Shown: positions 50,208-59,206, counted from the first letter of the stretch. The stretch is DNA of 64,000 nt from Haladaptatus pallidirubidus (GCF_020700235.1 NZ_CP085301.1:682001-746000), one strand, 5' to 3'. Numbers and translations: made by a program. Notes: a model not told the origin generated them from the letters alone.

Positions 50208-50594
50208 ATGGCAGACCGGGACGACGATTCGGGATTCAGTTTCACGCTCCCTCCGATGCGTATTCCGCCGGTAACACTCCCGGATCGGGTTCGACTCATC
50301 GTGCCCGTTTTCGAGCGTCCGGAGCAACCGGACAAATCGACGCGACTCCGCGTCCGCCTCAGGACGCTCGTCGCCTTTTTGCTCCTCTTCGATTTGGTTG
50401 ACGCCCTGTTGGTTCTGCAAGGGTCGCCAGCGCCGTGGTTCCGGGCCGTCATCGGAACTGCGCTGCTGACAATCGTCGTCGGACCCGTCAGTTTCGCGTA
50501 CTTGTGGGAAGGACTCGCCGTTTTCGCTGGTGTGGGTTGGCTAGCGGTCGCGCCGTCAGCGACTCTGTTGTTGCTCGCGCGGTTCCTTCGGTAG
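50208..50594 (+). CDS. Membrane protein, unknown function
   Basis: 128 residues beginning MADRDDDSGFSFTLPPMRIP. A charged 45-residue N terminus precedes three TM segments (about 48-66, 77-100 and 104-125). No motif is recognised. It may be co-transcribed with tmk, 42 bases upstream. Its end overlaps the 3' end of the convergent small membrane gene by 39 bases. Confidence 0.75.
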   Translation: MADRDDDSGFSFTLPPMRIPPVTLPDRVRLIVPVFERPEQPDKSTRLRVRLRTLVAFLLLFDLVDALLVLQGSPAPWFRAVIGTALLTIVVGPVSFAYLWEGLAVFAGVGWLAVAPSATLLLLARFLR

Positions 50595-50897
50595 GTCGAT
50601 TTCCTCGGGCGGGGGCATCCAGAACAGGTCGATGGAGAGCCCCAGCGTGAACGGAAGCACCCAGATGAGGATTAGGGCGGTGTCCCTATCCTGCAGGCCG
50701 GTTCCGCCGAAGCCAATCGCCCCGCTCAACAGAATCGTCGTGGCGACGTAGACGAGGGGAACCAACAAGAGGGAGTACACCACCGCACCCCACTTCGTCG
50801 AGAGCCGAAGGCGGAAAAAGCGGATGACGACCGCTGTGATGACGGTGTTGATGGTGATGATGACGAGGAAACCGAGCGCCGTGGCGGCCGAGACCAT
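50556..50897 (-). CDS. Small membrane protein with three TM segments, unknown function
   Basis: 113 residues from MVSAATALGFLVIITINTVI. Three hydrophobic segments (about 3-25, 38-60 and 75-95) and a hydrophilic C terminus (PPPEEIDLPKEPREQQQSR). I took the ATG directly before the first helix; longer upstream starts add unlikely sequence. Function unknown. Tail overlaps the convergent gene by 39 bases. Confidence 0.72.
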   Translation of the reverse strand: MVSAATALGFLVIITINTVITAVVIRFFRLRLSTKWGAVVYSLLLVPLVYVATTILLSGAIGFGGTGLQDRDTALILIWVLPFTLGLSIDLFWMPPPEEIDLPKEPREQQQSR

Positions 50898-51238
50898 ACC
50901 CGACGGTAGGGTGTCAGTGCTCTTTTGCGTACCGGATGCCGACAGGGAGAGTGAAACGGGTGCCTCGTTGTTTAAGATGCTCGCGTACGGCAATTTGTTC
51001 ATCTGAAAGAAAATGATAGAGACGAAACTTTTCCGGTGAGAACGAGTAGCGAAGCGATGAGTGACTGATGGAGCGAAGGCGTGGCCAACAAGCGTGATGT
51101 GCAACCATTGAAATTCAGATTCTCTCTCCTGACCGTTCTCATATCCGGCCTCAAAACGCCTACCCGAGGCAAACCATTCGAGACGAAACCCCCGCTATCG
51201 CAACAAGGTTTACGCCGGAACAGGCCCTCCCGTCCACC
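50898..51238. other. Intergenic stretch of 341 bases, no gene
   Basis: Divergent region before the CBS gene. The segment at 51038-51085 (GAGAACGAGTAGCGAAGCGATGAGTG) resembles the GAGCGAA-type runs common in haloarchaeal spacers, but it is not a full copy of the repeat family described here. AAGAAAATGATAG at about 51006 is AT-rich. No RNA or ORF supported. Confidence 0.4.
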
Positions 51239-51739
51239 ATGGCAATCACTGCACGCGACCTCATGACGACGGAGGTAGAAACGGTCGCACCCGACGACGA
51301 AATCAGCGAGGTGCTGACCCGTCTCGCCCGGGAGAAGTTCAACGGATTTCCGGTCACGGAGGACGGAAAGTTAGTCGGTATCGTAACCCAGCACGACCTC
51401 GTTCACATCTTCCAACCGAGCGACCGAACGCTGTGGATTCCCATCGGTTTCCCGCCGTTTCTCGAAAGCATCGAATACGGATTCGACCTCTCGTGGGACG
51501 GCCTCGACACCAGTCTCGGACTCGTGAAAAATGCGCGAAAGCCGATCCGAGAAATCATGACCGAAGACGTGGTGACGGTCACGCCGGACGACGAATTAGA
51601 CCGCATCCTCGACCTGCTGGCCGACGCCGAGTCGGACATCAACCGTCTGCCGGTGCTCGAAAACGACGTACTCGTCGGAATAATCGCGCGGCAGGACGTG
51701 ATTCGGGCGATTCGTGACCAACGTCGGTCGTCGAACTGA
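51239..51739 (+). CDS. Two-CBS-domain protein
   Basis: 166 residues: two CBS domains (about residues 1-60 and 95-160). Both start with a conserved MT or RDLMTTEVETVAPDD-like block (second: IREIMTEDVVTVTPDDELD) and contain NGFPVTEDGKLVGIVTQHDL and LVGIIARQDVI. CBS pairs bind adenosine nucleotides. An unusual 30-residue insertion near residues 55-95 (WIPIGFPPFLESIEYGFDLS) separates the two. Likely a regulatory subunit or sensor; partner unknown. Confidence 0.93.
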   Translation: MAITARDLMTTEVETVAPDDEISEVLTRLAREKFNGFPVTEDGKLVGIVTQHDLVHIFQPSDRTLWIPIGFPPFLESIEYGFDLSWDGLDTSLGLVKNARKPIREIMTEDVVTVTPDDELDRILDLLADAESDINRLPVLENDVLVGIIARQDVIRAIRDQRRSSN

Positions 51740-51857
51740 TTGAGTCGAGCGCCGGTGTCCCGTGTCTGCTGGCTTTACTTCTTTATTTGTATAAGAAATA
51801 AATTGAATCTAGGTTAATAGGGTGAGATATTAAGTTGCGGTACGGTTTGCGTTCGGT

Positions 51858-52613
51858 ATGCGTTCACACAAAACGCTCGGACGACGAACGTTCATGACTG
51901 CCGCCGCTTCCGCCGCCGCCACTGCAACCGGTGTCGGCGCACTGTCCGACACAGCGAGTGCCGCTCGGTTCAACGAGTACAGTTCCGTCTACACGACCGA
52001 AAGCCTCTCCGTTCGTTCCGGTCCCGGAACCGGCTATTCCCGAAAAGCGGTCGCCGACCAGTACACCGGCGGCTACGTCGTAGGCGGCCCACAGAGCGCG
52101 AACGGCTACACGTGGTGGAAAGTACGGTACAACGAGGACGACACCAGTTCGGCTGTCACCGGTTGGTCGGCGGGCGACTGGCTTGTCCACTCCGACTTTT
52201 CGTATCCGGCCACCGGAACCGTCACCTCGACCTTCTACGACGGTCGAAGTTCTGGCAATCACGGCGGGGTCGATATCGCCAACGACACTGGCACGAACAT
52301 CCTCGCAACCCGCGGCGGCACCGTGAGTACCGTCGGATGGGATGGCGATGGCTACGGAAACTACATCATCATCGACCACTCCGGGGGCTACCAGACGCTG
52401 TACGCTCACCTCTCCAACGTCTTCGTCTCCCGAGGCGAAAGCGTCTACTGGGATCAGCACATCGGCGACATAGGTAGTACGGGGAACTCGACCGGTCCTC
52501 ACGTCCACTACGAGATTCGTCACAACGGCACCAGACAGTACGTTCCGCCGAGCGAAGAGTCCGAAGGGAACTACTACTTCGCCCGCTCCGGCGTCCCGAA
52601 AGTGTACTACTGA
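51858..52613 (+). CDS. Tat-exported SH3b-M23 peptidase
   Basis: 251 residues. N-terminal MRSHKTLGRRTFMTAAASAA is a twin-arginine signal ending near ASAARF. An SH3b domain (about residues 42-108, SVRSGPGTGYSRK) is followed by an M23 lysostaphin-type domain with metal and catalytic residues all present: H135 and D139 in NHGGVDIAND, H184 in LYAHLS, H215 and H217 in GPHVHYEI. M23 enzymes cut peptidoglycan cross-bridges. The archaeal cell has none, so the target is probably bacterial. No cysteine anchor is seen, so it should be released. TATA-like AT-rich sequence lies at 51780-51805. Confidence 0.92.
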   Translation: MRSHKTLGRRTFMTAAASAAATATGVGALSDTASAARFNEYSSVYTTESLSVRSGPGTGYSRKAVADQYTGGYVVGGPQSANGYTWWKVRYNEDDTSSAVTGWSAGDWLVHSDFSYPATGTVTSTFYDGRSSGNHGGVDIANDTGTNILATRGGTVSTVGWDGDGYGNYIIIDHSGGYQTLYAHLSNVFVSRGESVYWDQHIGDIGSTGNSTGPHVHYEIRHNGTRQYVPPSEESEGNYYFARSGVPKVYY

Positions 52614-52673
52614 ATCCGGCATTCGGTGGGGGTTTTCGAAAGCTACTCCCTTCCGCGAGGCAGATATCGTACA

Positions 52674-53603
52674 GTGACCCAGTACAGAAATGCAGTGCTG
52701 TTCGTTCTTCTCGCCGCCGTCTGGGGATCCGCGTTCATGGCCATCAAGGTAGGTTTGAAATACTTTCCTCCCGTGCTGTTCGCGGCCATCCGCTACGACG
52801 TGGCGGGCGTGTTGATGCTCGCGTACGCCGTCTACGCCACCGACAGATGGTACCCTCAAACGCGTGGCGAATGGAAACTCGTTCTCGTCGGCAGCGCGCT
52901 TATGATTGCGGGCTATCACGCCTTTCTCTTCGTCGGCGAGATGGAGACGACGAGCGCGGTCGCCGCGATTATCGTCAGCCTTTCCCCGGTTTTGACGACC
53001 GGTTTCGCACGTGTTCTCCTTCCCAGCGAACGACTCGAGCCGTCCGGAATCGCGGGTCTCCTACTCGGACTCGTTGGGGTTGCGATACTGAGCCAACCGA
53101 ATCCGAACAACCTGCTCGCGGACGATTTTGTCGGCAAAATCCTCGTCCTGCTGGCGGCCGTTTCGTTCGCCCTCGGAAGCGTTCTCTCTCGGCGAATCGA
53201 CGCCGAACTCCCAATCGAAACGATGGAAGCGTGGTCGATGGTGCTCGGCGCGCTCATGATGCACGGACTCAGCGTCGCCCGGCCGAGCGAATCGTTCGCC
53301 GCCGTTCGGTGGACGCCCGAAGCAATCATGGCACTGGTTTACCTCTCGATTGCCGCCAGTGCAATCGGCTTTCTGGTCTACTTCGACCTGCTGGAACGAC
53401 TCGGCCCAATCGAAATCAACCTCGTCTCCTACGTCGCGCCGGTTTTCGCCGCGGCCGCTGGCTTCCTGTTCCTCGATGAAACCATTACGCCGCTCACCGC
53501 GCTCGGCTTTTTCGTCATCTTCGCGGGGTTCTGCCTGCTGAAACGTCGCGCAATTTCGCGCGAACTCCCGCGAATTACGGGCGTGTTTTCGTCCGGTCGG
53601 TGA
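52674..53603 (+). CDS. EamA family (DMT) transporter
   Basis: 309 residues from a GTG (MTQYRNAVLFVLLAAVWGSA). Ten TM helices in two EamA repeats; first ends near EMETTSAVAAIIVSLSPVLT, second includes LVYLSIAASAIGFLVYFDLL. An alternative GTG lies 48 bases upstream. Distinct from the EamA gene at 21336 with which it shares only the family. Substrate unknown. Confidence 0.87.
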   Translation: MTQYRNAVLFVLLAAVWGSAFMAIKVGLKYFPPVLFAAIRYDVAGVLMLAYAVYATDRWYPQTRGEWKLVLVGSALMIAGYHAFLFVGEMETTSAVAAIIVSLSPVLTTGFARVLLPSERLEPSGIAGLLLGLVGVAILSQPNPNNLLADDFVGKILVLLAAVSFALGSVLSRRIDAELPIETMEAWSMVLGALMMHGLSVARPSESFAAVRWTPEAIMALVYLSIAASAIGFLVYFDLLERLGPIEINLVSYVAPVFAAAAGFLFLDETITPLTALGFFVIFAGFCLLKRRAISRELPRITGVFSSGR

Positions 53604-53632
53604 GAACTGAAGTTCGGATAAACGTCGAGAAT

Positions 53633-54726
53633 CTACAAGGGAAATTCCCCGGTTGCGATGCTCTCCGCAATCATCAGCATGTAGTCGATATGCGGTTCCC
53701 AGTCGGATTCGGCCCCAGTTTCGATTCGTTCCCGGTGAAAATCTTCCCAGACCACTGCGAGTGAGAAGGCAGCATACGCACGGTAGAACCGTTCGTTCTC
53801 GAATCGGATTCCCGTCTCGTCTTCGTAGCGCGCAACCATCTCCCGTCGGGTGGGACTGCCGGATTTCGCCGTTCACGGCGAAATCCCCTGTTCGTTCCGC
53901 TCTCGTAACTGCCGTATCACGGCTTCGTTCGAATATCGCGCTTCGAGTTCGTCGAGCGACGGCGTCGGGTCGTTTTCGTCCTGCCAGCGGAGCAGAAGGT
54001 ATCCGAGGTCGATTCGCGGGTTGCTAAGCATCGCCGTCTCCCAGTCGAGAACGCCGACGATTTTAGGATCATCCCCCTCTGCGAAAAGGGCGTTTCCAGG
54101 CCTTTAATCCCCGTGAACGATGGTTTCCTCCGTTTCAGATGGGGCGTTTCGTCGGAGCCACTTTGCGACGGACTGAAGTTCGGGCGGTTCGTGACCTGTT
54201 ACGCTCGCCGACGCAACAAGTCGCTCGGTGGTGCGAGCGACTAGTTCTCGCGGAGTTTTCCGTTCACAAACGTCTTCGAATGGTTCGACGGCCAGCGAGT
54301 GCAGTTCGGTGAGCGAGTCTATCAGGTTGTTCGCCAGCTTTTCGCGCGATTGTGCGTTTTGAAATCGCTCGGGAGGTCGGAACCAAGCGGAACCGATTCC
54401 CCGTCGAGATGCGTGATGACGAAAAATGAATCACCGATAATCGACTCGTCATCGCAAAACAAAACCGGCACTGGTGTGTGTACTGCGGTATCTCGAAGCC
54501 ACTGCATCACCTCGTACTCCTGTTCTAACTGGTTGACGTAGCTCGTGTGCCGCAACATGTTCGGCCGTCGAACGATGTACCCGTTTGCGTCTTCTTCGGT
54601 CGAAACAGCGACGGTCAGATTGAGCCCATCGCGAAGTACCTCGGTTTCGACCACGACTTCGTCTAGTTCCGTCGAAAGATATGATTCGAGAATGGCGAAA
54701 TCGACGCCCGTCTCGTTCGTAGTCAT
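53633..54726 (-). pseudogene. Aminoglycoside-phosphotransferase-like gene, several lesions
   Basis: Begins MTTNETGVDFAILESYLSTE at 54726 and reads VEVVVETEVLRDG-type sequence to SDLPSDFK, then loses frame near 54340. The next frame carries NLIDSLTELHSLAVEPFEDV, TIVHGD then a TAA stop (54104-54106) where the Tyr of HGDYRxGN would be, and RPGNALFAEGDDPKIVGVLD with LDWETAM. A further shift near 53880 moves sense to MVARYEDETGIRFENERFYR and TGEFPL. Three lesions make this a dead gene. Intact relatives phosphorylate small alcohols or aminoglycosides. Confidence 0.72.
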
Positions 54727-54855
54727 AAATTGGCAGAAACTGCCGGTTTTCATAAAACTTCTCTCGGAGAAGATAGCGAACAAAAATCGGATACGGTCAC
54801 CGGTGTGACTCCCCAGTCGTCTACTCGTGTCGCGCCGTTCCTATCTCTCTGGACT

Positions 54856-55536
54856 CTACGGAGTCACGAATCCGTACAGAACAGCTTCGCCGTCCGTCCC
54901 TCCAACGTCCGGAAGTGTTGCCCGTTCCGGATGCGGCATCATGACCGCGACGGTGTCGGTCTCGCCGACGATTCCGGCGACGCTTCCTTTCGACCCGTTC
55001 GGGTTCGTCTCGTCGCTCACGACACCGTTTTCGTCGCAGTACCGGAAGAGCACTCGGTCGTCCGAATCGAGTTCGTCGTACCGCTCGTCCGTGATTTCGA
55101 ACCGACCTTCGCCGTGGGCAATCGGCACTTCGATGACTTCGCCCTCCTCGTAGGCGGAGGTCCACGGCGTTTCGGCGTTTTCCACGCGGAGCTTGACGTG
55201 TTCGCACTGGAATCGCGCGCTTCGGTTGGTCGTGAACGCGCCGGGCGTCAGCCCCGACTCGCAGCCGATTTGCGCGCCGTTGCAGACGCCGAGAACGGGA
55301 ACGCCCGACTCCGCGGCCTCGCGGATCTCTGCCACGACTGGGGAGTTTGCAGCGATTGCTCCCGCGCGGAGGTAGTCACCGTAAGAGAATCCGCCGGGGA
55401 GCATCACGCCGCTCACGTCCGCGGGGAGACCGTCTTCGTGCCAGACGAGTTCGGCGTCGATGTCGAGGTGGGAGAGCGCGCGCTTCGCGTCCCTGTCGCA
55501 GTTGCTCCCGCCGAACCGGACGATGGCGACCGTCAT
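54856..55536 (-). CDS. purQ: Phosphoribosylformylglycinamidine synthase subunit I (glutaminase)
   Basis: 226 residues. Glutaminase subunit that supplies ammonia to PurL for FGAM synthesis. MTVAIVRFGGSNCDRDAKRA start; catalytic Cys in GVCNGAQIGCESGL near residue 85; MMPHPERATLPD holds His and Glu near 200. The ATG overlaps the stop of purS by four bases. PurL is not in the window. Confidence 0.96.
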   Translation of the reverse strand: MTVAIVRFGGSNCDRDAKRALSHLDIDAELVWHEDGLPADVSGVMLPGGFSYGDYLRAGAIAANSPVVAEIREAAESGVPVLGVCNGAQIGCESGLTPGAFTTNRSARFQCEHVKLRVENAETPWTSAYEEGEVIEVPIAHGEGRFEITDERYDELDSDDRVLFRYCDENGVVSDETNPNGSKGSVAGIVGETDTVAVMMPHPERATLPDVGGTDGEAVLYGFVTP

Positions 55537-55784
55537 CGTTCCTCGATAGCCACCGTGTAGTCGTGAATCGTCGGATTGGCGAGCAGACGTTCGGCCATCT
55601 CTCCGGCGCGTTCCTCGGCGTTGGACGCGGATTCCGCGTCGAGGTCGATTTCGAACTGATCCGCCGAACGGAGCGATTCCAGTTCGAAGCCGAGTCGGTC
55701 GAGCGCTTGCCGGGTGGTTTCGGCTTCGGGGTCAAGGACGCCCTGCTTCAGGCGAACCGTCACCGTCGCGGTGTAGGCAGTCAT
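55533..55784 (-). CDS. purS: Phosphoribosylformylglycinamidine synthase subunit PurS
   Basis: 83 residues. Small structural subunit of the PurLQS complex. Start MTAYTATVTVRLKQGVLDPE, then ETTRQALDRLGFELESL and ERLLANPTIHDYTVAI; the family pattern. Tight overlap with purQ indicates an operon. The gap to the divergent purU is 312 bases. Confidence 0.95.
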   Translation of the reverse strand: MTAYTATVTVRLKQGVLDPEAETTRQALDRLGFELESLRSADQFEIDLDAESASNAEERAGEMAERLLANPTIHDYTVAIEER

Positions 55785-56096
55785 CACCTGACCCTGCGCG
55801 TCTGTGTTCAAAAACTCTTTTGGAACGAAACCGATACACACGTTTGTGTATTGCGAACCGCAACGCGCTTCGGAGACTCATGCGTACTACCGCAACTGCG
55901 GATGCGCCAATCAGTTATTGTCGGTTGGCCCTCCCTACTCCAACATTCACTCGTGATTGATCTCGATCGTTATTTTTCAGGCACCCCACAATTCCTGTAA
56001 TCGCCTGTGAAAATTTTGCACGGTCGGCAACGTTTTTGCCTCCGCCAGTTCTTACACCTATTCCATGACTGTCCTCCGTGTACAGCAGGTGAGACG
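55785..56096. other. Divergent purS/purU intergenic region
   Basis: 312 bases between divergent purine genes. Contains AT-rich patches (CGATCGTTATTTTTCAGG at about 55962) that could be TATA elements for purU or a longer leader. No riboswitch-like structure or open reading frame that I can support. Confidence 0.4.
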
Positions 56097-57065
56097 ATGA
56101 GTTCCCGCGAATTGACCGAAATAACCGTCGTCGGCAACGACGACACCGGACTCGTCGCCCGCGTGACGACCCTCCTCTTCGAGCGTGGAATCAACATCGA
56201 AGACGTTGACCAAGCGGTTCGTGACGGCACCTTCCGGATGACGATGCTCGTCGAAACGAGCGAGATGACGGTGGACGAACACCAACTTCGGTGTGACCTC
56301 TCCGCCCTCGGTGACGATTTGGGCGTGGACGTTCGGGTACGATTTCCGTCGGAGCGCGACACCCGACAAGTCGCCGTCCTCGTCACAAAGGAATCGCACT
56401 GTCTCCAGCGACTACTCGACACCCGTAGCGACCTCGACGCCGAAATCGGCGTCGTCATCGGGAATCACGACGACCTCGAACCGGTCGCCGAACGCCACGG
56501 CATCCCCTTCCACGACGTTGGCGACGAAAACGGGAGTCACGACGAGGAACAGCTTCTCTCCGTACTGGACGACTACGATATCGACTTGCTCGTCCTCGCG
56601 CGATTCATGCGAATCCTGAGCCCGGAAGTCGTCTTCCGATACGAGGGTCGCATCATCAACATCCACCCGAGCCTCCTTCCCGCCTTCCCCGGCGCAAAAG
56701 CGTACCGGCAAGCGAAAGAGGCGGGCGTCCGCGTGGCGGGCGTCACCGCCCACTACGTAACGACCGATTTAGACCAAGGCCCGATCGTCACCCAGCGCGT
56801 GTTCAACGTTCCCGACGATGCGGCCGTCGCGGAGATGCGCGAGCGGGGACAGCCCCTCGAAGCGGACGCCCTTCTCGAAGCGGTTCGCCTGCATCTGAAC
56901 GACGACGTGTCGATTCGACGCGGACGCACAGAGCTCGGTGATTCGGAGACCGAGTACAATCTCGGCATGCCGTCGGAACTCGACGAGGAGACCCCCGACA
57001 GTCCGGTTGACGGCAACGTCGTCAGTGGAATGGTCGGCGAGTCGGTCGGGAAATCGGACGATTAA
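56097..57065 (+). CDS. purU: Formyltetrahydrofolate deformylase
   Basis: 322 residues. ACT-type domain at residues about 8-80 (ITVVGNDDTGLVARVTTLL), then a formyltransferase-like catalytic domain with VARFMRILSPEVV-like LARFMRILSPEVVFRY and INIHPSLLPAFPGAKAYRQA, the HPSLLP signature. Hydrolyses 10-formyl-THF to THF and formate. The His/Asp catalytic pair is in INIHPS and VTTDLDQGP (Asp). An acidic 40-residue tail follows. Diverges from the purSQ operon, so formate and folate use in purine synthesis may be linked. Confidence 0.92.
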   Translation: MSSRELTEITVVGNDDTGLVARVTTLLFERGINIEDVDQAVRDGTFRMTMLVETSEMTVDEHQLRCDLSALGDDLGVDVRVRFPSERDTRQVAVLVTKESHCLQRLLDTRSDLDAEIGVVIGNHDDLEPVAERHGIPFHDVGDENGSHDEEQLLSVLDDYDIDLLVLARFMRILSPEVVFRYEGRIINIHPSLLPAFPGAKAYRQAKEAGVRVAGVTAHYVTTDLDQGPIVTQRVFNVPDDAAVAEMRERGQPLEADALLEAVRLHLNDDVSIRRGRTELGDSETEYNLGMPSELDEETPDSPVDGNVVSGMVGESVGKSDD

Positions 57066-57168
57066 CGAATCGCGGATTCGGGTTTCGATTCTGCTCGGCG
57101 TAAACCAGGCCTGCGAAAATCACAGGCTCTCACAACACCGGAAACTACCGATTTTCTCCGGGGTCGCG

Positions 57169-57765
57169 TTATTCGAAATCTCGCCGCATGGCGATTTCGA
57201 ACCACGGGCAGAGACGGAGTTGGCGGTACCACCGCGGATTCTCGTACAGGCGCTCGTAGGGCACCCACATCAGGCCGCCGACTTCCTCCTCTACGGGGTC
57301 GAGCGAGGTGTCCTGAAGTGTGAGTTTCAGTACGGCACAGACTTCGTGTTCGACGCCTTCTTGGGGGTAGTAGCGTTTGTACTCGAATTTGTCCGTCTGG
57401 CGCAGGTCGTCGTACTGGTCGGGCGAGATACCGAGTTCGTCTTCGAGTCGCTGGCGGGTGGCCTCCTCTTGGGACTGACCGGGATTCGGGTGGGAGGCGA
57501 CGGTGCCGTCCCAGTAGGTGTCCCAGAGTCGCTTGGTCGGTGCGCGCTGGGCCAGCAGGATGTTGTCGTCCTCGTCGAAAATGAGCGCTGTGAACGCTCG
57601 GTGGCGGATGCCATCGCCCGTGTGGGCTTCGAGGCGATTGACGATTTCCAAATCGTTGTCGTCGCCGTCCACGGCGACGACGGATTTGCGGGCGTTTTTG
57701 TGGGTTTCACCGGAATCTTCGGCGGCGACATCACCGGACGAGTTGGTGGCGTTGTCAGCACTCAT
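57169..57765 (-). CDS. idi: Isopentenyl-diphosphate delta-isomerase, type I
   Basis: 198 residues from MSADNATNSSGDVAAEDSGE. Interconverts IPP and DMAPP for isoprenoid lipids. Nudix-like fold: HRAFTALIFDEDDNILLAQR, catalytic Cys equivalent in the WDTYWDGTVASHPNPGQSQE region, and an EEEVGGLMWVP segment with metal-binding Glu. The typical catalytic Cys of bacterial type I is replaced here by the ASHP region, so catalytic residue assignment is partial. The longer upstream starts look unlikely. Confidence 0.88.
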   Translation of the reverse strand: MSADNATNSSGDVAAEDSGETHKNARKSVVAVDGDDNDLEIVNRLEAHTGDGIRHRAFTALIFDEDDNILLAQRAPTKRLWDTYWDGTVASHPNPGQSQEEATRQRLEDELGISPDQYDDLRQTDKFEYKRYYPQEGVEHEVCAVLKLTLQDTSLDPVEEEVGGLMWVPYERLYENPRWYRQLRLCPWFEIAMRRDFE

Positions 57766-57892
57766 ACCGGTATAGAGAACCATCCGTTTCAAACGTTCTT
57801 CGGAACACGTCCGAGGACGGGCCGTCATCACCGTCTTCGATTTCCGGTTCGAGTCGCGCCATTTACCTTCGCGCGAGTTCGACAGTCGGGTA

Positions 57893-58408
57893 ATGACCGA
57901 CGCGGCCACTACCGGGGACGACTACTCCGGACTGCTCGGCGCGTTTCGCTACAGTTTCCGGGCGAGCGATTCGCGGACTTTCCGCCTCTACGTCCTCGTC
58001 AGTTTCGTCCTCGGCTTTCTCTTCGCCCTCATCTTCCTCTTTGCGCTCATCTTCTGGTTCGTGGAGACGCTCGGCCACTCCGCGTTCGACACGTCCTCGA
58101 ACGCCTTCCTCGGCGTCGTGGCGCTGTTCGTCCTCGGTCCTCTCTTTGCGCCCGTCCTCTTCGTCGCGCGCCGACACCGCCGCGGCGAAGCGACCGTTTC
58201 CACCTACGACACGCTACTCGCGCTCGGCGGATTCCTGTTCCTCGGCTCGCTGTACGCCGGACTCATCATCACGGTTCCGCCGGAGTACCAGTCCGCCAAC
58301 GCTGGCGCAATCGGGTCGTTTCTCTACTCGCTCCCGCAGTTGTTCGGCCTCGTCCCGCCGCTCGTCTCCGGATTGCTGATTTTCGTCCTCCATCGAGCCG
58401 CCCGATAG
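57893..58408 (+). CDS. Membrane protein, unknown function
   Basis: 171 residues beginning MTDAATTGDDYSGLLGAFRY. Four hydrophobic segments (about residues 32-58, 70-92, 107-126 and 142-166). No motif recognised. It may share a transcript with the gene at 58507. Diverges from idi. Confidence 0.75.
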   Translation: MTDAATTGDDYSGLLGAFRYSFRASDSRTFRLYVLVSFVLGFLFALIFLFALIFWFVETLGHSAFDTSSNAFLGVVALFVLGPLFAPVLFVARRHRRGEATVSTYDTLLALGGFLFLGSLYAGLIITVPPEYQSANAGAIGSFLYSLPQLFGLVPPLVSGLLIFVLHRAAR

Positions 58409-58506
58409 CGAAATTCCACCGTTCCCTCGAAATTCCAAAGCTCCAAAACTCCAAAACGCTCCTCCGGAGCGCAATCCGGAAAAGGCCCCGCGACCTACCC
58501 ACGGCC

Positions 58507-58971
58507 ATGACAGAGAAGACGAGTACCTTCCTCGTCACGCACGCAGAAGAGGAGTCGGCAGTGCTGAAGGACGTTCACGACGGACAGGTGCACGCCCTTT
58601 CTGAAAATCCCGGCGTCGAAACCCACGACGCCGTGGATGCGACGGTCGCCGCCGAACCACCCATGGAAATGACGTGGGAAGTCGTGGAAATCGATGACCA
58701 GCGACCGCTCCGGGTTCACGAAAGCGAGGAACCGCCCACGGTGCAGGAGCGCGACATCGCGGAGGAACAGGAAATCGGCGACCTCGAACGAACTGAACGC
58801 GCCGGAATCGGCGAGATTCACGTCCTTTCCGTATCAGCGGATGAAACCGATGCCGCCGTGAGCGACGTGCTGGAGGACGAAGGGACGCTCGCGCGCGCCG
58901 CCCGACTCGGCGTGAATCGCGTCGAAATCCGGTCGGAAGACGGCGTGGTGAGCGTTCGTTATTTGCCGTAA
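58507..58971 (+). CDS. Conserved haloarchaeal protein (DUF5812-like)
   Basis: 154 residues from MTEKTSTFLVTHAEEESAVL. The frame stays open for hundreds of codons upstream, but that part has shadow-like composition, so the start was placed here, matching the haloarchaeal family I recall as DUF5812 (LKDVHDGQVHALSENPG, PPMEMTWEVVEIDD). The C-terminal half (GEIHVLSVSADETDAAVSDV) looks like an alpha/beta domain. Function unknown. The next gene on the opposite strand starts almost at its stop. Confidence 0.8.
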   Translation: MTEKTSTFLVTHAEEESAVLKDVHDGQVHALSENPGVETHDAVDATVAAEPPMEMTWEVVEIDDQRPLRVHESEEPPTVQERDIAEEQEIGDLERTERAGIGEIHVLSVSADETDAAVSDVLEDEGTLARAARLGVNRVEIRSEDGVVSVRYLP

Positions 58972-59151
58972 CTATCCGTTGTCGCTCACGCCGAGAATCG
59001 CGCCACAGTGCGGGCAGTTCCAAACGGTTCTCGAACCAAAAAATCCGCCAGCGGACGCATCGCTTTTGACCCGTTTTTTCGATTTCTTCGCCGCAATCAG
59101 GATAGTGCGGTTATGCAACACGGAATCGGCGAACTCATCCGCGAGGAACAC
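58972..59151 (-). CDS. Short zinc-ribbon-like protein
   Basis: 59 residues. GTG start at 59151, seven bases after a GAGG ribosome-site-like stretch, reading MFLADEFADSVLHNRTILIA then KKSKKRVKSDASAGGFFGSR and ending RTVWNCPHCGAILGVSDNG. The C-terminal CPHCG knuckle is characteristic of haloarchaeal mini zinc-finger proteins, though only one Cys pair is visible, so a second pair must come from a partner. Small zinc-finger proteins of this kind are numerous in haloarchaea. The stop abuts the DUF5812-like gene. Confidence 0.55.
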   Translation of the reverse strand: MFLADEFADSVLHNRTILIAAKKSKKRVKSDASAGGFFGSRTVWNCPHCGAILGVSDNG

Positions 59152-59206
59152 GACATCCTCACTCGTTACAGCTAATCTTTTCTACCTGACTCAGAAAGCC
59201 TCTCGT

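Noticed and set aside
56938..58506. Long plus-strand open frame running into the DUF5812-like gene
   Set aside because: The upstream part lies across idi and another gene in other frames, with Arg/Pro-rich shadow composition. Only the last 154 codons, from the ATG at 58507, look coding.
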